A stretch of DNA of 64,000 bases, taken from NCBI GenBank assembly GCA_951230915.1, contig OX579634.1:47753570-47817569 (forward strand). The letters are read 5' to 3'. Origin of the DNA: Antitrichia curtipendula. Taxonomy: Eukaryota; Streptophyta; Bryopsida; Hypnales; Leucodontaceae. The notes beneath the pieces are model-generated. The model was not told the DNA's origin. It worked only from the letters and a program-made list of their open reading frames with translations, and made no database searches. Shown here one piece after another: positions 46,816-59,360 of this stretch (position 1 is the stretch's first letter; the number at the start of each line of letters is the position of its first letter). Both the position numbers and the translations under genes were made by a program.

Positions 46816-49065
46816 AATGAGGTATAGAATGTTATAGTTGTGTTAGCCTAGAAGTGGGGGGCATCAATATTTGAAGGCATATTGAAACAAATATATAGCT
46901 TGAAGGACAAAAATGACAAGGCCTCAAAAGAGATTTTGGATAGGATTTAATATTTTGTAATTGTCATTTTGATTACAATGCATCAAATTACATTGTTAAC
47001 TTTTTAACATGTAAATTTCAATTAATAGACTTAACTTATTGGAATGGAAAGGTTTTGGTAGTAGCTCCAACTTAGATTGAAAGAGTAAATTTAGCATTTC
47101 TTTTACCTTGAATTGCCTTTAACTTTCATATTTAAAGCAGCTCTAATGCAATCCTGAAGCTTCTAAATGACCAAGAATGGTTGCTTTCAAGTCAATTGAA
47201 ATTGGAATGAAGCATTAAAAAAAATCATTATAATTTTTACTCACCTGGTAAATATTAATTAACATAATGCATTGTACAAAATTGAAAATTGGAAGTATCT
47301 TGCTTTAGTGAAATATTAAAATTTATTTTAATGAATAAATTAAAAAAAGATGACAAACGATGAGAAAGCATATGAAAATAATTTCTACTAGGCAACAATT
47401 AATGTACACCCATCCCAAACAACTTGCATGTGATCCTTATAATTGCTCTCAAAATTCTCATCAAATTGCCCTAAATATTTGAGAAATTGCAATTGCCTAA
47501 TTTATAATTTGCCTAAGAAATTATAATAAAGATTGAATGAAATTTAACATCTTGCAGTATAATTAGAACACTATTCATAAAAGTGAGTTTCAATTTTCTT
47601 AAATGCAACTAAGACACACTTCTTGAAAATATGACTTTAGCCCAAGTACAAATTTAAAAAGATTTTGGATTATGAAGAATCCAAATTCCTTAGATAATCA
47701 TGTTGTAAGCAATTTTAAATTTTTGAAATTTATTGAATGGAATATACATCATTGATTAAAGTATGACCAACAAAAATTTTAAAGGCTGTAAAAGTATAGA
47801 AAATATTCATATGTTTTTGGATTGAATTGTAAGACAAATAAACATTTGTGGTCAGATTTTCATCTTTCTATTAATATTTTATAAAATCATTTTTTTTTTA
47901 AAAATTTATTGTTATACAATTCCAAAAATAATATACATTCTTCCACTGAAGACTTGTAAATTATATACTTGTGAAAAAGGTTATTTTTCATTGAAATTTT
48001 TGTTTAATACAAAAAAATGGTTTGGACTTGAAGATTCTGAAATTCAATTTCATAATTATTGCACCACTTTTTAGCACAACATGTCCAAATTTTGCTATTA
48101 TTATTAAATTGGAGGGCACCAAGTTCCAATAAATGTAACTTGGTGCCACAAGATTGCCTTCTAATAACTGCTATACTATAAAATGTTTTATACAAACATT
48201 AGATCAAGTACAAGAACAAATAGGAAGTTGCAAGGTAATGTATAGTAAACGAAGGAAATAAATATAGAGAGATTTTTCGCTATCTACTATGTACCTAAGC
48301 TTAATGAATTTTTAGGTCTTTCATAATTTTTTAGAAACGGAGTCTTTTTGTGCAACACTTTTTCTATATCTATACATAATCATTGAAAGTTTGAAAGCAT
48401 TTTCATCCTCAAGGATGAAATATATAAGAAGAATAGGCTATTGAATGTTTCTTTGGAATACTTTTCAACATTTCAAGTATGTCATGGTAGCAACAATCAA
48501 AGAAAGTAGTGTAGTTTTTGGATAATATAAAGAAAAACACTTAAATTTTTTTCTCAAAATCATTCTAATATTTTGTATGGAAATTAATCACTTAAAAAGA
48601 ACTTAGTTATTTTTCTTCTTCAATATTAATTTTCAATCCTATAAGTGGAACGTATTATCAACAACTTCCAAGCTAGTGACCAATATGAAAAAAGCTAGTG
48701 AGCTGTCAAAGCAACAAAATGTTATAATTCAAACATTGTTTACTACTAGTGATTAGATCAAATCCTCATATGTAGCTTTTGTTAATACAAAGCCTCTTTC
48801 TATTTAATCTAAAGACAGCAGACAAGCCTAGCTTATTGATCTTTGAAGTCTTTGGGTGTTTTTGAATAAAACTGCCATGGAACAACATATGATGAAAATA
48901 AGGTGAAGTGGTCAAATTTATGATCTCTTTTGCAACTTCTAACTGTAGGATATTGTATTAAAATTAAATGTCTAGTTCTTTATAAATTATCAAAGCCTAA
49001 TTCCTTAGCATCTCCAAGATTATAAATAAATGTTCCCCGGGGAAGACACTCCCCGCGTTTTAGCA
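46816..49065. other. AT-rich intergenic DNA, no gene seen
   Basis: Short open frames only, none with a recognisable domain. An inverted family-C fragment lies near 48,765-48,805. Confidence 0.5.
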
Positions 49066-49586
49066 ACCCACATGCGGCGGAAAAAGTAATACAAGTAATA
49101 CATCTTAAAATTTAATTTTTTTTCCAAAAAAAAAAATTATGGATAGATTTTATTACTTTAAACTTTTATGTTTTGAATTATTGGTATTATTTTATGCTAA
49201 TAGTAATTAGTTATAAACTTTTTAAGAAAAAAGATACACTGTAAAGCTGAAAATAACTTTCACACCTCTATATTATATAAGGAAAAAAATTTGAAAAATG
49301 AAAAAAAAATTCTATAGAATAGCTTTCTATTGAAAGTTTATTTTGATTGAATATTGGTACAATAGTCATCTATATGTGAACTCCATAAATATTTTAGTTG
49401 GAAAATATGCCATTTTAGTTCATTTTTCAACCCTTTCTAGACAATATATCTTATGTTATTTGGAATTGAAATTTTTGTCAATAGAAACCTTTAGTCATTG
49501 TTAAATAAAACTCAAAATTTTAGGATGAAAATTATTTTATTCAAAAGTAAATAGGGGGTCAAAAAATCACTCCGCCACACGTGGGT
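49066..49586. mobile_element. TIR element, inverted copy of the LINE-interrupting element (521 bp)
   Basis: The ends ACCCACATGCGGCGGA (49066-49081) and the complementary ACCCACGTGTGGCGGA (49571-49586) differ at two positions. The interior aligns in opposite orientation with 26,650-27,070. No open frame of interest. Target-site duplication not identified. Confidence 0.65.
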
Positions 49587-50571
49587 ACCCCAAATGTAGT
49601 GAGAGTGACCTCCCCTAGAAATGTTCAAAGTAGTACAATATATATTTTTTCCAATTGTTCTAAAAGGTGAAGTTTTAGCATTGAAAGTTTTAAAGAAAAA
49701 ATGTTTGCCTTTGGCTATTTGAAAATTTTGATATTATGTTAGAAAATTGAGTTGGAAATCACAAAAAATTCAAGAAAAAACACTCTCAATAATCATTCTT
49801 TAGAACAGTATTATATAAAATAATAGAATAAACTATTATTTAGATAATAAGTCTAACATAGAATTGAAACAAACCAATTCCAATGGTGTAAATGTTGTAG
49901 AAAATCATCTAAATCTTATGCACTTTTTGGTTTTCAAAAGTTGTAAAAATTGAAGTGCAAAACAAACCTTATAGTTGTTTTGGAGGGACATTTTACGAAG
50001 GTCCACAAAACATAAGTCCTCATATTTTTTTCTTCACTCATTAGAATGAAACTATTAAAAGTTTTTCTTATAGATATGAATCTATTTTGCAATAATTGGC
50101 TCATTGAAAAGCTAAAAGAAATCCCCACTTCAAATAAAAGTTTCAAAAAATATTGTCAAGAATTACATTCATAGGAGTCTGTTCCAAAATGCAAAATTTT
50201 ATTTTAGTCATTGAAAGACTTTAGGGGTTACCAAATGAAGTCCTACTCAAACTTCTTCACATGTAAGTAAGTTGACGTACCTTTTGTAAAGGCAAAGCCT
50301 CTTTCCCTTCAATCATAAGCCAAAAAATAAAATGCTAAATAATAAACAAATAGCTACATTGCATGAGACTTTGCCCCATTGCTCCATTGCGCTTTTTGCG
50401 CTTTTTTCAAACTTCCTAACATATACTTTTGTAAATGCAAAGCCTTCTATCCTTTGTTCCTCAACCCCAAAATAACTCCTAAGCACTCAACCACAATCTA
50501 TTTGGTAAATGATAGATGTTATATAAAGTGCTTTCCATTTAATGACTATTCTTTAGAAACTTCAAGAAAAA

Positions 50572-50615
<44 letters not shown>

Positions 50616-51960
50616 AGAAGAAAGAGTGTTCTATATGAATCAATGATATGGATATGTCAAAGGAGATTTGATTATTTATTATATAATTTCAAAATTACTA
50701 TCTTTAGATCAACACTTATTGGTGGTGTAAATTTTTTGGCCTCCAACCATGTTGTTCATATAGCAATGGTTTATAAAATAAAGATACCATATTATTTTTA
50801 ATTATATTTTTTGGTTTGTATTTTGTAGTTTATTATAAGAAAAAAAATGTTTGGAAAATTTCTAGCCTTCCTTTAGATGGATTTGGCAAATGTAGTAAAA
50901 AAATGCTCCAAACTCCCTATACACTGTCATAAAGACCTAAGAAAGGTCAAGATTTTGCATTAGATTGTAAAATAAACATTTTTTAGAGTGTCCCCTTAAA
51001 TGCTTATGGTCCTTCATATTGTTGCATGGAGTGCCAGTTTGAAGGTCTAATAGCTTTTGGCAAAAAATAAGGTCCCATTCCCTTGCTATGTATTAGGCAC
51101 ACTACTAGCATGGGCCCATTGAGTTTTGATGATCGAACTCTCTTTGGCAAGCCTTTCAAAACAAAAAAGACAAGTCAAAATATTGTGATTCTTGCACATT
51201 GGTTCCCTTTTGTTGTAAAATTAGAGCATTTCTTCCAGGTCGTATAATGTTGGTCCAACAAGTCGTTTTGACGTTCCCACCAAGTGGAGACTTTGCAATT
51301 TTTTTTACTTCAGAGCTCTAAATTCCCTTTCCCACACTTCAACTTGCCGTGCCCTACACATTTCACTTGTATCACGGGCTTGACAAAACAAGTGCCTTCT
51401 ACATGGAGACCTGCTCTATAGGAAGCTTCTATCATGTCCATGTCACTCCACAAGCATGCATTGGAATTCCTAATCTTTGCAAAGGACCAATTAAGAGGCG
51501 GGGCCTAGTTTCAAGCTCACATGGAGAAGCCAAGTGGAACAGGTTGGGCTGATTTTGCACTCTATAGGTGGAGATGCTCTTAAGCTTTGTCCTCTTGCCT
51601 TTGTCCATCTCCCTTTTCGTGGAATGAGGTGACAAGACCTTGAGTTGCACCTCAAGGGTTCTAAGGTAGGTACACCCAAATGTGTCACTGACCTTAAACT
51701 GCCATCTATACTATGTGTACATCTCCTAAATCAGTTCTGTACCTACGTGGAAGAAACGCCTTTTAGAACCAAACTTTGTTCCTTGATAACTTTTGCATAG
51801 AGTATCCGAATACCACGTTCTCTGGTGCGTTGGAACCTTCTTTCACTTGCCAACAAGAACATATGAACAATTTGGCCAGTCTAATAATAATAACTAGGCT
51901 CAGTAGCAAAAAGTGGCGGTTTTGGGTGTACCCACCTTAATGCATGCCTTGCATTAAGTG
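49587..51960. other. Intergenic DNA, no gene recognised
   Basis: Contains inverted family-C fragments near 50,225-50,310 and 50,400-50,450, and a stray CTTTAGGGGTTA at about 50,219 resembling a TTAA-element end. The 51,340-51,740 part is more GC-rich, with open frames on both strands but no recognised domain. Confidence 0.45.
50574..50612. repeat. (TA)n microsatellite
   Basis: About 19 TA dinucleotides in AT-rich DNA; probably length-variable. Confidence 0.9.
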
Positions 51961-52250
51961 TTTTGGGGTGTGTGTGTCCTAGAGGGCCGTTTTGGGGCTG
52001 TTCCCCGAGCAGTAAAAAATTGCCGCTATCAGATTTATTTTTTTTGAAATTTTTTTAAAAAAATCTTAAAATCTTAAAATGAAAAAACAAGATGATTTAT
52101 TTTTTTATTTTGGAAAAGAAAAGAAATTATATGATGTGACAGTCCCTCTGCCATGTCACGCAGCTGCTGCAGCGCAGTTCCAGACAGTTCTAGAGTCTGG
52201 GAACCTTGGGGAACTCGCAGCCCTCCACAGGGGCTAAAAAACCTGTAATG
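51961..52250 (+). repeat. Dispersed repeat family D, copy 1
   Basis: Matches 61,468-61,767 in inverted orientation. Shared strings are GGGAACCTTGGGGAACTCGC, CAGCTGCTGCAGC, AGAGGGCCGTTT/GGAGGGCCGTTT and a tandem TCTTAAAATCTTAAAATG followed by an A/T-rich centre. Imperfect complementarity of the ends suggests a TIR element. Confidence 0.75.
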
Positions 52251-52299
52251 AAGTAAGGCTAATCAGTTTGGAGGGACAAAATTTAAAGGACCACAGGGG

Positions 52300-52820
52300 A
52301 TGCCTCTTCAAATTTTAATGGCGAACAGTGGCGAGTGGTGAACTTGGTGACGCCGGAAGAAGTGGCCGCGTTCCGCGGCTTCCGCCCCTCCGACGACCAC
52401 ATTCCTCCCTTTCGTAACGGCGCCCTGGTTTCGTGGCCGTGGAGTTGGCTTGCGGAGAATACCATGAAACAAGCAGCATTCCATTCCATTGACAGAACGC
52501 CTTTCCTTGGGGAATCCTCTGCCGATGCCTTTCAGTGATACCGGTACTCCTTCTGGCTCACTTTTCAGGGCTTCAAAGAGGAGAGCCTCACCTACTCTTC
52601 CGAGACCGTCAAAGCACACACGACTTCCACAATTTGTTGTTGTATTCTCAAAAAAAAATTCAGAAAAAAAAAACGAAGAAAAAAAAAGTGGTGACTTAGC
52701 AGTCAGTGAGCTTTTCAGATCTGTCTGCACTGGAAAAAATTTACGTTTGTTTCCTTTCGGTTGGCTCTGGAATCTGGACCCAAGCGAACAAAGGCATGAA
52801 TGGCACATGGAATGAGAGAA
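52300..52820. other. GC-rich island with long open frames, function unknown
   Basis: A 166-codon frame on the minus strand (52808-52308) and 67- and 108-codon frames on the plus strand overlap here. None shows a domain I recognise, and a K/N-rich stretch comes from an A tract. Base composition differs from the flanks, so this may be a captured gene fragment or an old exon. Confidence 0.35.
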
Positions 52821-53209
52821 AAATACAGATCTTGCGGATTGAAGAAACTATGCACGCTCAATCATTTTAACTTCTTTTCGGGGGGAGAAAGAGAAATGGA
52901 AAAAAAACAATGGAATGACAATTTAAACCCTTAAATGATGAGCTAGCTGGTCACTGTGGAAATGATCTGTTTTGGTACCATGTGAATTGTTGGTTTTAAA
53001 AAAAAAATGCAAAAGCACTCATTGGAAGTCAAACTACTGTAGAAGTGATCTCCCCTTTGCATTGTAGAAAATTTGGAGGATGAATAATTGCACTGTTGTC
53101 CTACATGGAGAGATAGTTTGAGATTCATTAGCAGGAAAACATCTTAATGTTGTTTATGGGTTAAAAGTTGTACATTTATATATTTTAGAAGGAAGTAGGT
53201 ACGATTTTC

Positions 53210-53340
53210 CAAAGTAGAAGGGGTGTAGGTCGCTATTGATGCTTATAGATTGCAGTAGTAATCAACTAAAATCAAGTCAATCCAAAAACTGATGAATAGG
53301 GTGCTTAGGATGTTTGCAAAAGTTCCATGAATAGGTCATT
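53210..53340. repeat. Dispersed repeat family E, copy 1
   Basis: Resembles 57,425-57,570 in the same orientation: GGGTGTAGGTCGCTAT / GGTGTAGGTTGCTAT, then AGTAATAA-like and CTAAGAATGTTCATAGAAGT-like blocks. Non-coding. Confidence 0.5.
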
Positions 53341-53798
53341 CAATTGCAACCCTCACTGTACAATACATTTTGTTGTTGTTTCTTACTGTCATTTGAACTT
53401 TTGTGTAAACAATTTAAAAACACATTATTGAGTGATAAAGGATCCATAATTTTAGTCCCTGTTTTGACTGTTTGTTGTCCAAAAATTATGCACTTTGAAT
53501 CAGATTTTTGTCACATTTCAAAATGTAGTCCATTTTATCAACCATCTACACTATTCTTGGCCCCTTTTTTAGGGATGATTCTTAATGCCTAAGTGATTTT
53601 CAAACCTCCTATCCTAGAGCATCACTATAGGGCTTAGTGGCTCACCTTGAAAATCAAATGAACCACCTCTTTGATGGCCCAACTAGGTAATCAACCACTA
53701 ATTAGTCAAGGTTGGTTGTTTTCAAGTCCATCAGTAGCTTGCAAAACAAATGTTGTTTTCAGGCGGTTGTCTTCTCACCTTGCAAATTGAATGACTTC

Positions 53799-54753
53799 TT
53801 AACCCCTAAAGGACCAAACACCGTTTTTTGACAACATAGCGTTTTGGGGCAGCTCACCACGAATGGAATTTTTATTTTTTTTCTTTGAAATTTTCACACA
53901 AGATGTGCCCGAGGAGTAGCTTTAGGGCCCAACAATTTTCATAACTTTTGACCACATGGTTAAAAAGTTATGGTATGATATGTAGTTTTCATTGTTCGGT
54001 GGGCAGTCCAGGCAGCAAAAAAAACTTCTTTAAAAATCATTTTCTAGAGAAATAAAAATTTGAAATTGGTTCTCTAGATTTATGTGCACAAGGAAAGCTT
54101 TGAATCATTCCACTTTGATTTATGAGATGAAAGTTATGAGGAATTTTAGTTGTGGGTAGTTTGCGGGTAGTTATGGAATCTCTACTCTAAAATAAACTTT
54201 GAAGTCCTTTATTTAACTCAATTTTCAATATTTTGGGAAAAAAATATAAACACAAGGTGTAGATTTTTTATTACAACATTACAATCGTTTGGATTGGCAT
54301 TTTTCAATTCCATAATTAAATCCTTAACAATTTAGTGTTTTGAATCATTTTCTACTTCTTTCTACTTACTATTTTTTTCCTATATGTTGTACAATTCCAA
54401 ATGATCTGAAATTTTTCAAGCATGTAGATAACTTGCTTTGAAGAATGAATCCAAAGAGTTACCACCATTTTGGACATTCTTTCATACAAATGTGACCATG
54501 TGAAGTGCAGCTGCTCGATTTTTTGCAGGGACAAAAAAAGGGGTTTTGTCACTTCAAATGCTAATATCTTGCAATCTACACGGTGGAAATTTCTGAAATT
54601 TTTTCCACATCTTCTCAAACTAGTTTACTACAAGATCCTACGGTTACATGTGTCCAAAAATGTTTTTTTTTCCAAAATTTGGTACTTGTACTAGAAATGG
54701 CAGTTTGGGAGCATTTTTTTGTGAAAACATAGTCAAAAACCTTTAGGGGTTAA
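53799..54753. mobile_element. TTAA-bounded non-autonomous DNA transposon, copy 2 (955 bp)
   Basis: Closely similar to copy 1 at 43.1 kb along its full length and in the same orientation. The ends are TTAACCCCTAAAGGACCAAA (53799) and CTTTAGGGGTTAA (54753), with TTAA at both borders and no similarity between the two loci outside the borders. It confirms element boundaries independently of copy 1. No transposase coding region. It is directly followed by a family-C repeat fragment. Confidence 0.8.
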
Positions 54754-57590
54754 CAAATTCATCCGCTTTTCAAGCCCAATGGGCATGTTCTTAGGATGCA
54801 ATGCATTGACAAAAGCTACATGTGTGAATTTGAGGAAGTTTGAGTAGGACCCTCCTACTTGATAAGTGAGTCAACATTACAAGGGGCTAAGTCTCTCATA
54901 GTATAGACGTTGGTTATGAAACAAGCAAACCGACTTCTTTCCATTGATCATGTATATTTTCACTTGGTATTAAGAATGGAGGTAGTAGGGATCTTAGAAA
55001 CAACTAGAGCATCTCATGTAGCCAAAGCTCAAAGTAGCATGTCCAAAAATATTGGAGGCAATTCAAAAGCCCCTATAGGTTTGGATTTCACAAGCCATTC
55101 ATGTGGCCCAATAATACCAACAACCTTTTTTCACCATCAATAGTAATTATTGTTGGTTTGCCAAACCATTTTGTTCTTAACCTCTCTGCATAGATTTGCC
55201 TATTTTTTTTCAAATGATTTGTTGGTCAAAGGAGGTGACACAAAGATGCAAGTAATCTATAATAGATTGAAGCAGTTGATGTGTAGCATTCCCCACCCAT
55301 AACCATAGGGGTATTGGAAGGCTTCAACCTTCCATTCCCATTAAGTCTTTATCATAGGGCTTCTTGAATGGCAAATTTTAGGGCTTGATTTTATACTTGT
55401 AGACTTTTGTTTGATAACTTCTAACACAAAATGTAAGGGCCACTATACACTATGTTCTAAATCCCACTAAATTTTCAAAATGTTATTAGTACAGAACTAA
55501 AATTTATGACTTAGGGCTTCACACTAAGTTTCAAATTCCACATTATTCCAAAATGTTTGCATGTCAGCACTTTTCAAGATTTTTGGCGCCAAAAAAGTGT
55601 GGACTTAGAGTTTGAATTGGTTTTTAGCAAAAATGAAGATTCAATTTCAATTCAAAATTCAAATGTTATTTTGAATATAAAATGAAGAGGAAAACACCAT
55701 ATAAAACATCATAGTGGGCTAAAATTTTAGTCCAAATATGAACAATGTAGAATTGGTACTTAAAGTGCCCCAAAAATGTATTTTTGACTTTTTGACCCAT
55801 TTTGAAGGTACATAATTGCTTTATAATATTACAGATGGGACAAGTTGAAACTTTGATCTTCACAATGTAAAGTCTAAAGTCCCACATTTGATGTTTTTTA
55901 TTCACCTTCTACAACCCCCAAAATTGGAAGTTGGCCTTGAACCAAGATTTGTAGAATTGGAACTTGGAACATAATAAGAAGCGCCCCTTAATATGCCTAT
56001 ATGAACTAGATATTGACATTACACCAAAACAAAAGAATCAAACTTTGGTGGAAAAAAATTGCAAGGCTTAAACAAACTTGTCACGTTTCATAGATTCCAT
56101 CCGACTAGGTTTCCATCTTTATTGTTGAGAAGGTTTGACTATAATCTATCTTTTCTTTGTTTATAAATGAAGGTAAAAATACAACATTTGAGTATGTTCA
56201 TCCAACTCTAGATATAAGAGCAACTCTAGTGCAATTGGGAACTACCACGTCAACGATATAATGATTGGGCAACTGAAAAAACACGCCTCAACGCAACCGA
56301 CATTAGTCTCTTTTTATCCCCAACTCCACCAATTTTAATCCCCAGCACAACAACTGGGAAAAATATGGAGTTGATTCGCAATTATAGGAAAAGATAGTTG
56401 TCTCAACTTTTCAAGCTTTGTTATTTGCTTTGAAAAATCAAGGCAAATTAATACCATAGCTTGAAGTCACCATAGAAATCACCTTTGACACATTTGTGTC
56501 AAATAATTATTTAAAATTGGAAGGGTTGGTTTGACAATTCATTTTTAAATATTAAGTTATTTGGCAATTATAAAATAACTTTTGGCAACCTTTCAAATAA
56601 TCTTAGAAGTTGCAAAAAAAATTCCACTACATAAGAAAGTGATAGTCATGATTTTCATGAATTTATTACATTTCATAGTATCCTTAGTTTGATGTAAAGT
56701 TAGATGAATGAATTTGGATTTTTCATTACTGAATAGACATGTCTTTGAAGCAAGTTGTATAAGTATATTTTCCAACATTTTGACTTGTTTTATATTTAAT
56801 TTTCCTTGCATTTGGCAAAGTAACATATTAATTTTCAAAAGCGTTCACTTCAAAAATTTAATTATTTTTTGTTGATGGTGACCTTTGGCTACAATATGTT
56901 GAGGTCATTTTTAAGTCTCTAATAAGAAAGCTTAGGAAAAATATTGGAGTGTCATGTGGATATGTTCTTCTTCAACAATGAAACTAAGATGTCATTTAAA
57001 TCTATATAAAAGAAAGGATCGTTTTTGTTGGGCTTTACTTCAACACAAGATAAAATTATGCATGGTCCAAATCCACAACCAATCATCACTTTTGGCAATA
57101 CTCATAAAATTGGTTTGCACTATCTTGGCTTGATGCCTAAATGCACTCCAAGCTATAAGCTTAGAGCATGGCCACCCTTACTTGCCAAACTTGGCATGTT
57201 CAAATTTTCCATCTAATTTTGAAGGCCCTCAATTTCCTTCTCCCTCACTTTTGCTCACCAAATATGACCCATATAGTAAAAGGTTCAAGAAATACAACTT
57301 GGTTGCTGACAAAACTACGTGTCGGAGCATTTACATTTTTTTGGTAGATAGAGAAAAAAGAAAACAATTAAATGAAAAAAATTCTGTAATTTTTTAACAT
57401 TTATTAAATTAAATATGATTTTTTTAAAGACAAGGGGTGTAGGTTGCTATAGATGCGCAAAGAATGCAGCTGTAATAAATTCAAATGAGTCTTTAAATAC
57501 ATAAAGATGGTCCCAAAAGTAATTAAGAAGATGCTAAGAATGTTCATAGAAGTGTCCAAAACGGAGTAGCAAAGATGTTCCCTATAATTT
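54754..57590. other. Intergenic DNA, no gene recognised
   Basis: Begins with a family-C fragment (about 54,790-54,950) and includes family-E copy 2 (57,425-57,570). Open frames at 54,910-55,143 and 57,025-57,397 have no recognisable domain. Confidence 0.45.
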
Positions 57591-57831
57591 ATGCCATATT
57601 TAACTACTTTTGGACTTTGCAAAGTCCAAAATTGGTAAAGGGACATCTAAGACAATTGTAGATTTTGACTTCTATAGATTTTATGAATCTAGAAATGATA
57701 TAGATTTTGGACTAGGTGGTTTGAAAAATGTACAACAGGTTTAGATTTTAGATATCTATGACATCGGGAGATCTCACGATCGACAAAGTCCGAAATTCCT
57801 TTAAAAGTCCAAAAGTAGTTAAATATGGCAT
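57591..57831. mobile_element. MITE, 241 bp, with perfect 28-bp terminal inverted repeats
   Basis: Positions 57591-57618 and 57804-57831 are exact reverse complements, starting ATGCCATATTTAACTACTTT. ATTT lies immediately outside both ends and could be a 4-bp target-site duplication. The interior is AT-rich with repeated ATAGATTTT. Perfect arms suggest a relatively recent insertion. Related ends occur at 59.95-60.11 kb. Confidence 0.8.
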
Positions 57832-58740
57832 ATTTATTACATTTCATTGTTGTTGTTTTATCATCATCTCAATTTCCATCTAGGCAATTTAAACATGCAT
57901 TAATGACTCATATAGAACACATAATAGTACCCTCTATTTACAACTTAGTATCTTCAAACCATGGACATGGAATGAAATGAGATTTTTCTCACCTCAAAAA
58001 ATATTGTCCATTGTCACATCCATCTACACTAAGGTAGTAGGATGTTAAAGCAACCCTTTAAGAGCTGATTGCATTTTCAAGGAAGCTAAACTCCTTGAAA
58101 TAATTTTCAGTAAATTTTACTAGGAAGAAAAATGCAACTGGCATCTAATCCAAGCCGTTTCATATTTTTTGGACCTTCGTGGAATTAGTTACGAATTTTT
58201 GAAGTTGAAACGCAGTGGTTTCTAAAAGCGCCCCCCTCCTGAAATGTACAATGTTGGTACATTGAAGAAAGCAAAATGTACCTGTGTGTTAGAGGTCGCT
58301 TTTAGAGACAGGTCGCTTTTATAGACCCCTACCTTATTTCAGACCCTTTCACTTACAGGCAATTCTAAATGACCGAGCAGTTTAAGAGCTTGTTACCTCA
58401 AATAGTCAAGTGACCACTCATCAAGTAGAATAAAAGATAAAACAACTAAACGTAGGATGAACAAGTGATTCCAAGGGCCATTCCTTTTGACACCCTAGAC
58501 TTGAGTGTCAAGAGAATCATATTGTGTGCAAGGCCCGTAACGCTTTCCATCCACATTTGAAGAGCGTCTGACCCCGGAGCGCGCAATGATGGCCATTCTC
58601 TACTAACGTGATGCACGCTCTCACATACTCCAAGACTTCCTCTCTCTCTCTCTCGTAAAGCGAACTGTCTTGCCGTCACTGCGAGTTTTCTCTTCCGTCA
58701 GTTGTGTCCTATTTGTCGAAAATCCTATCTCTTGGATTGT
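57832..58740. other. Intergenic DNA with a small GGTCGCTTTTA repeat
   Basis: TCTAAAAGCG at 58221 is complementary to part of two direct copies of GGTCGCTTTTA at 58294 and 58311. A CT microsatellite lies at about 58,636-58,656. No gene recognised. Confidence 0.5.
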
Positions 58741-58742
58741 AC

Positions 58743-59360
58743 TGCACATGTACAGTAGCATTGTAGCCTTGTAGAGATCGATGGACTTCCATTTTCTGTT
58801 GAATCATGTGATGAACAGTAACTTACGCACAGTCAATCCGCTCCATCCGTCAGCAGTAAAACAGTATCTTACTCCAGAGTTTCAGTTATGGTTTTTTTTC
58901 AAAAAGCTAGCACGTACCCAGTATTATTCTTCTAGCCTTCAGTTCCTCCCGTCGGGAGAAAGTCAGGCATGTGCAGATTGTGCGAGTGTAGCATGATTCC
59001 AAAGCGGGATGTACAGTACCTGGTGCAGATATTGTACAGTATTTGTAGCCTTGGTAGTGATGGACTCTTATCTCTGTTGAGTAATGATATGAGTTCACAG
59101 TACACACAATTGAATAATGATATGTGTTCACAGTGCGCATGAACCGAACCGAACCGCTCCGTCCGTCCGTCGATCAGCAGTAAAACAGTACCGGTACTCC
59201 GGAGTATTTTTTTGTTTTTGAAAAAGCTAGTGAGCACCCAGTACAGTACGTTTTCTTCTTCAATTCTTCCCCGCCGTAAGTTAGAGAGAAAGCCAGGCAT
59301 GTGCAGATTGTGTGAGTGCAGCATGATTCCAAAGCTGGTGCAGATACCGGTACAACAGGA
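58743..59360. repeat. Tandem duplication, about 300-bp unit, two copies
   Basis: Unit 1 (58,743-59,030) and unit 2 (about 59,036-59,360) share CAGCAGTAAAACAGTA, AAAAAGCTAG, GGCATGTGCAGATTGTG and GCATGATTCCAAAGC. Unit 2 contains an extra internal duplication around TGATATGAGTTCACAGT. Open frames on both strands are repeated with the DNA and have no recognised domain. Confidence 0.75.

Noticed and set aside
50379..50801. 140-codon frame with a YIYIYIY stretch
   Set aside because: The frame survives because it crosses a TA microsatellite; no domain is seen.
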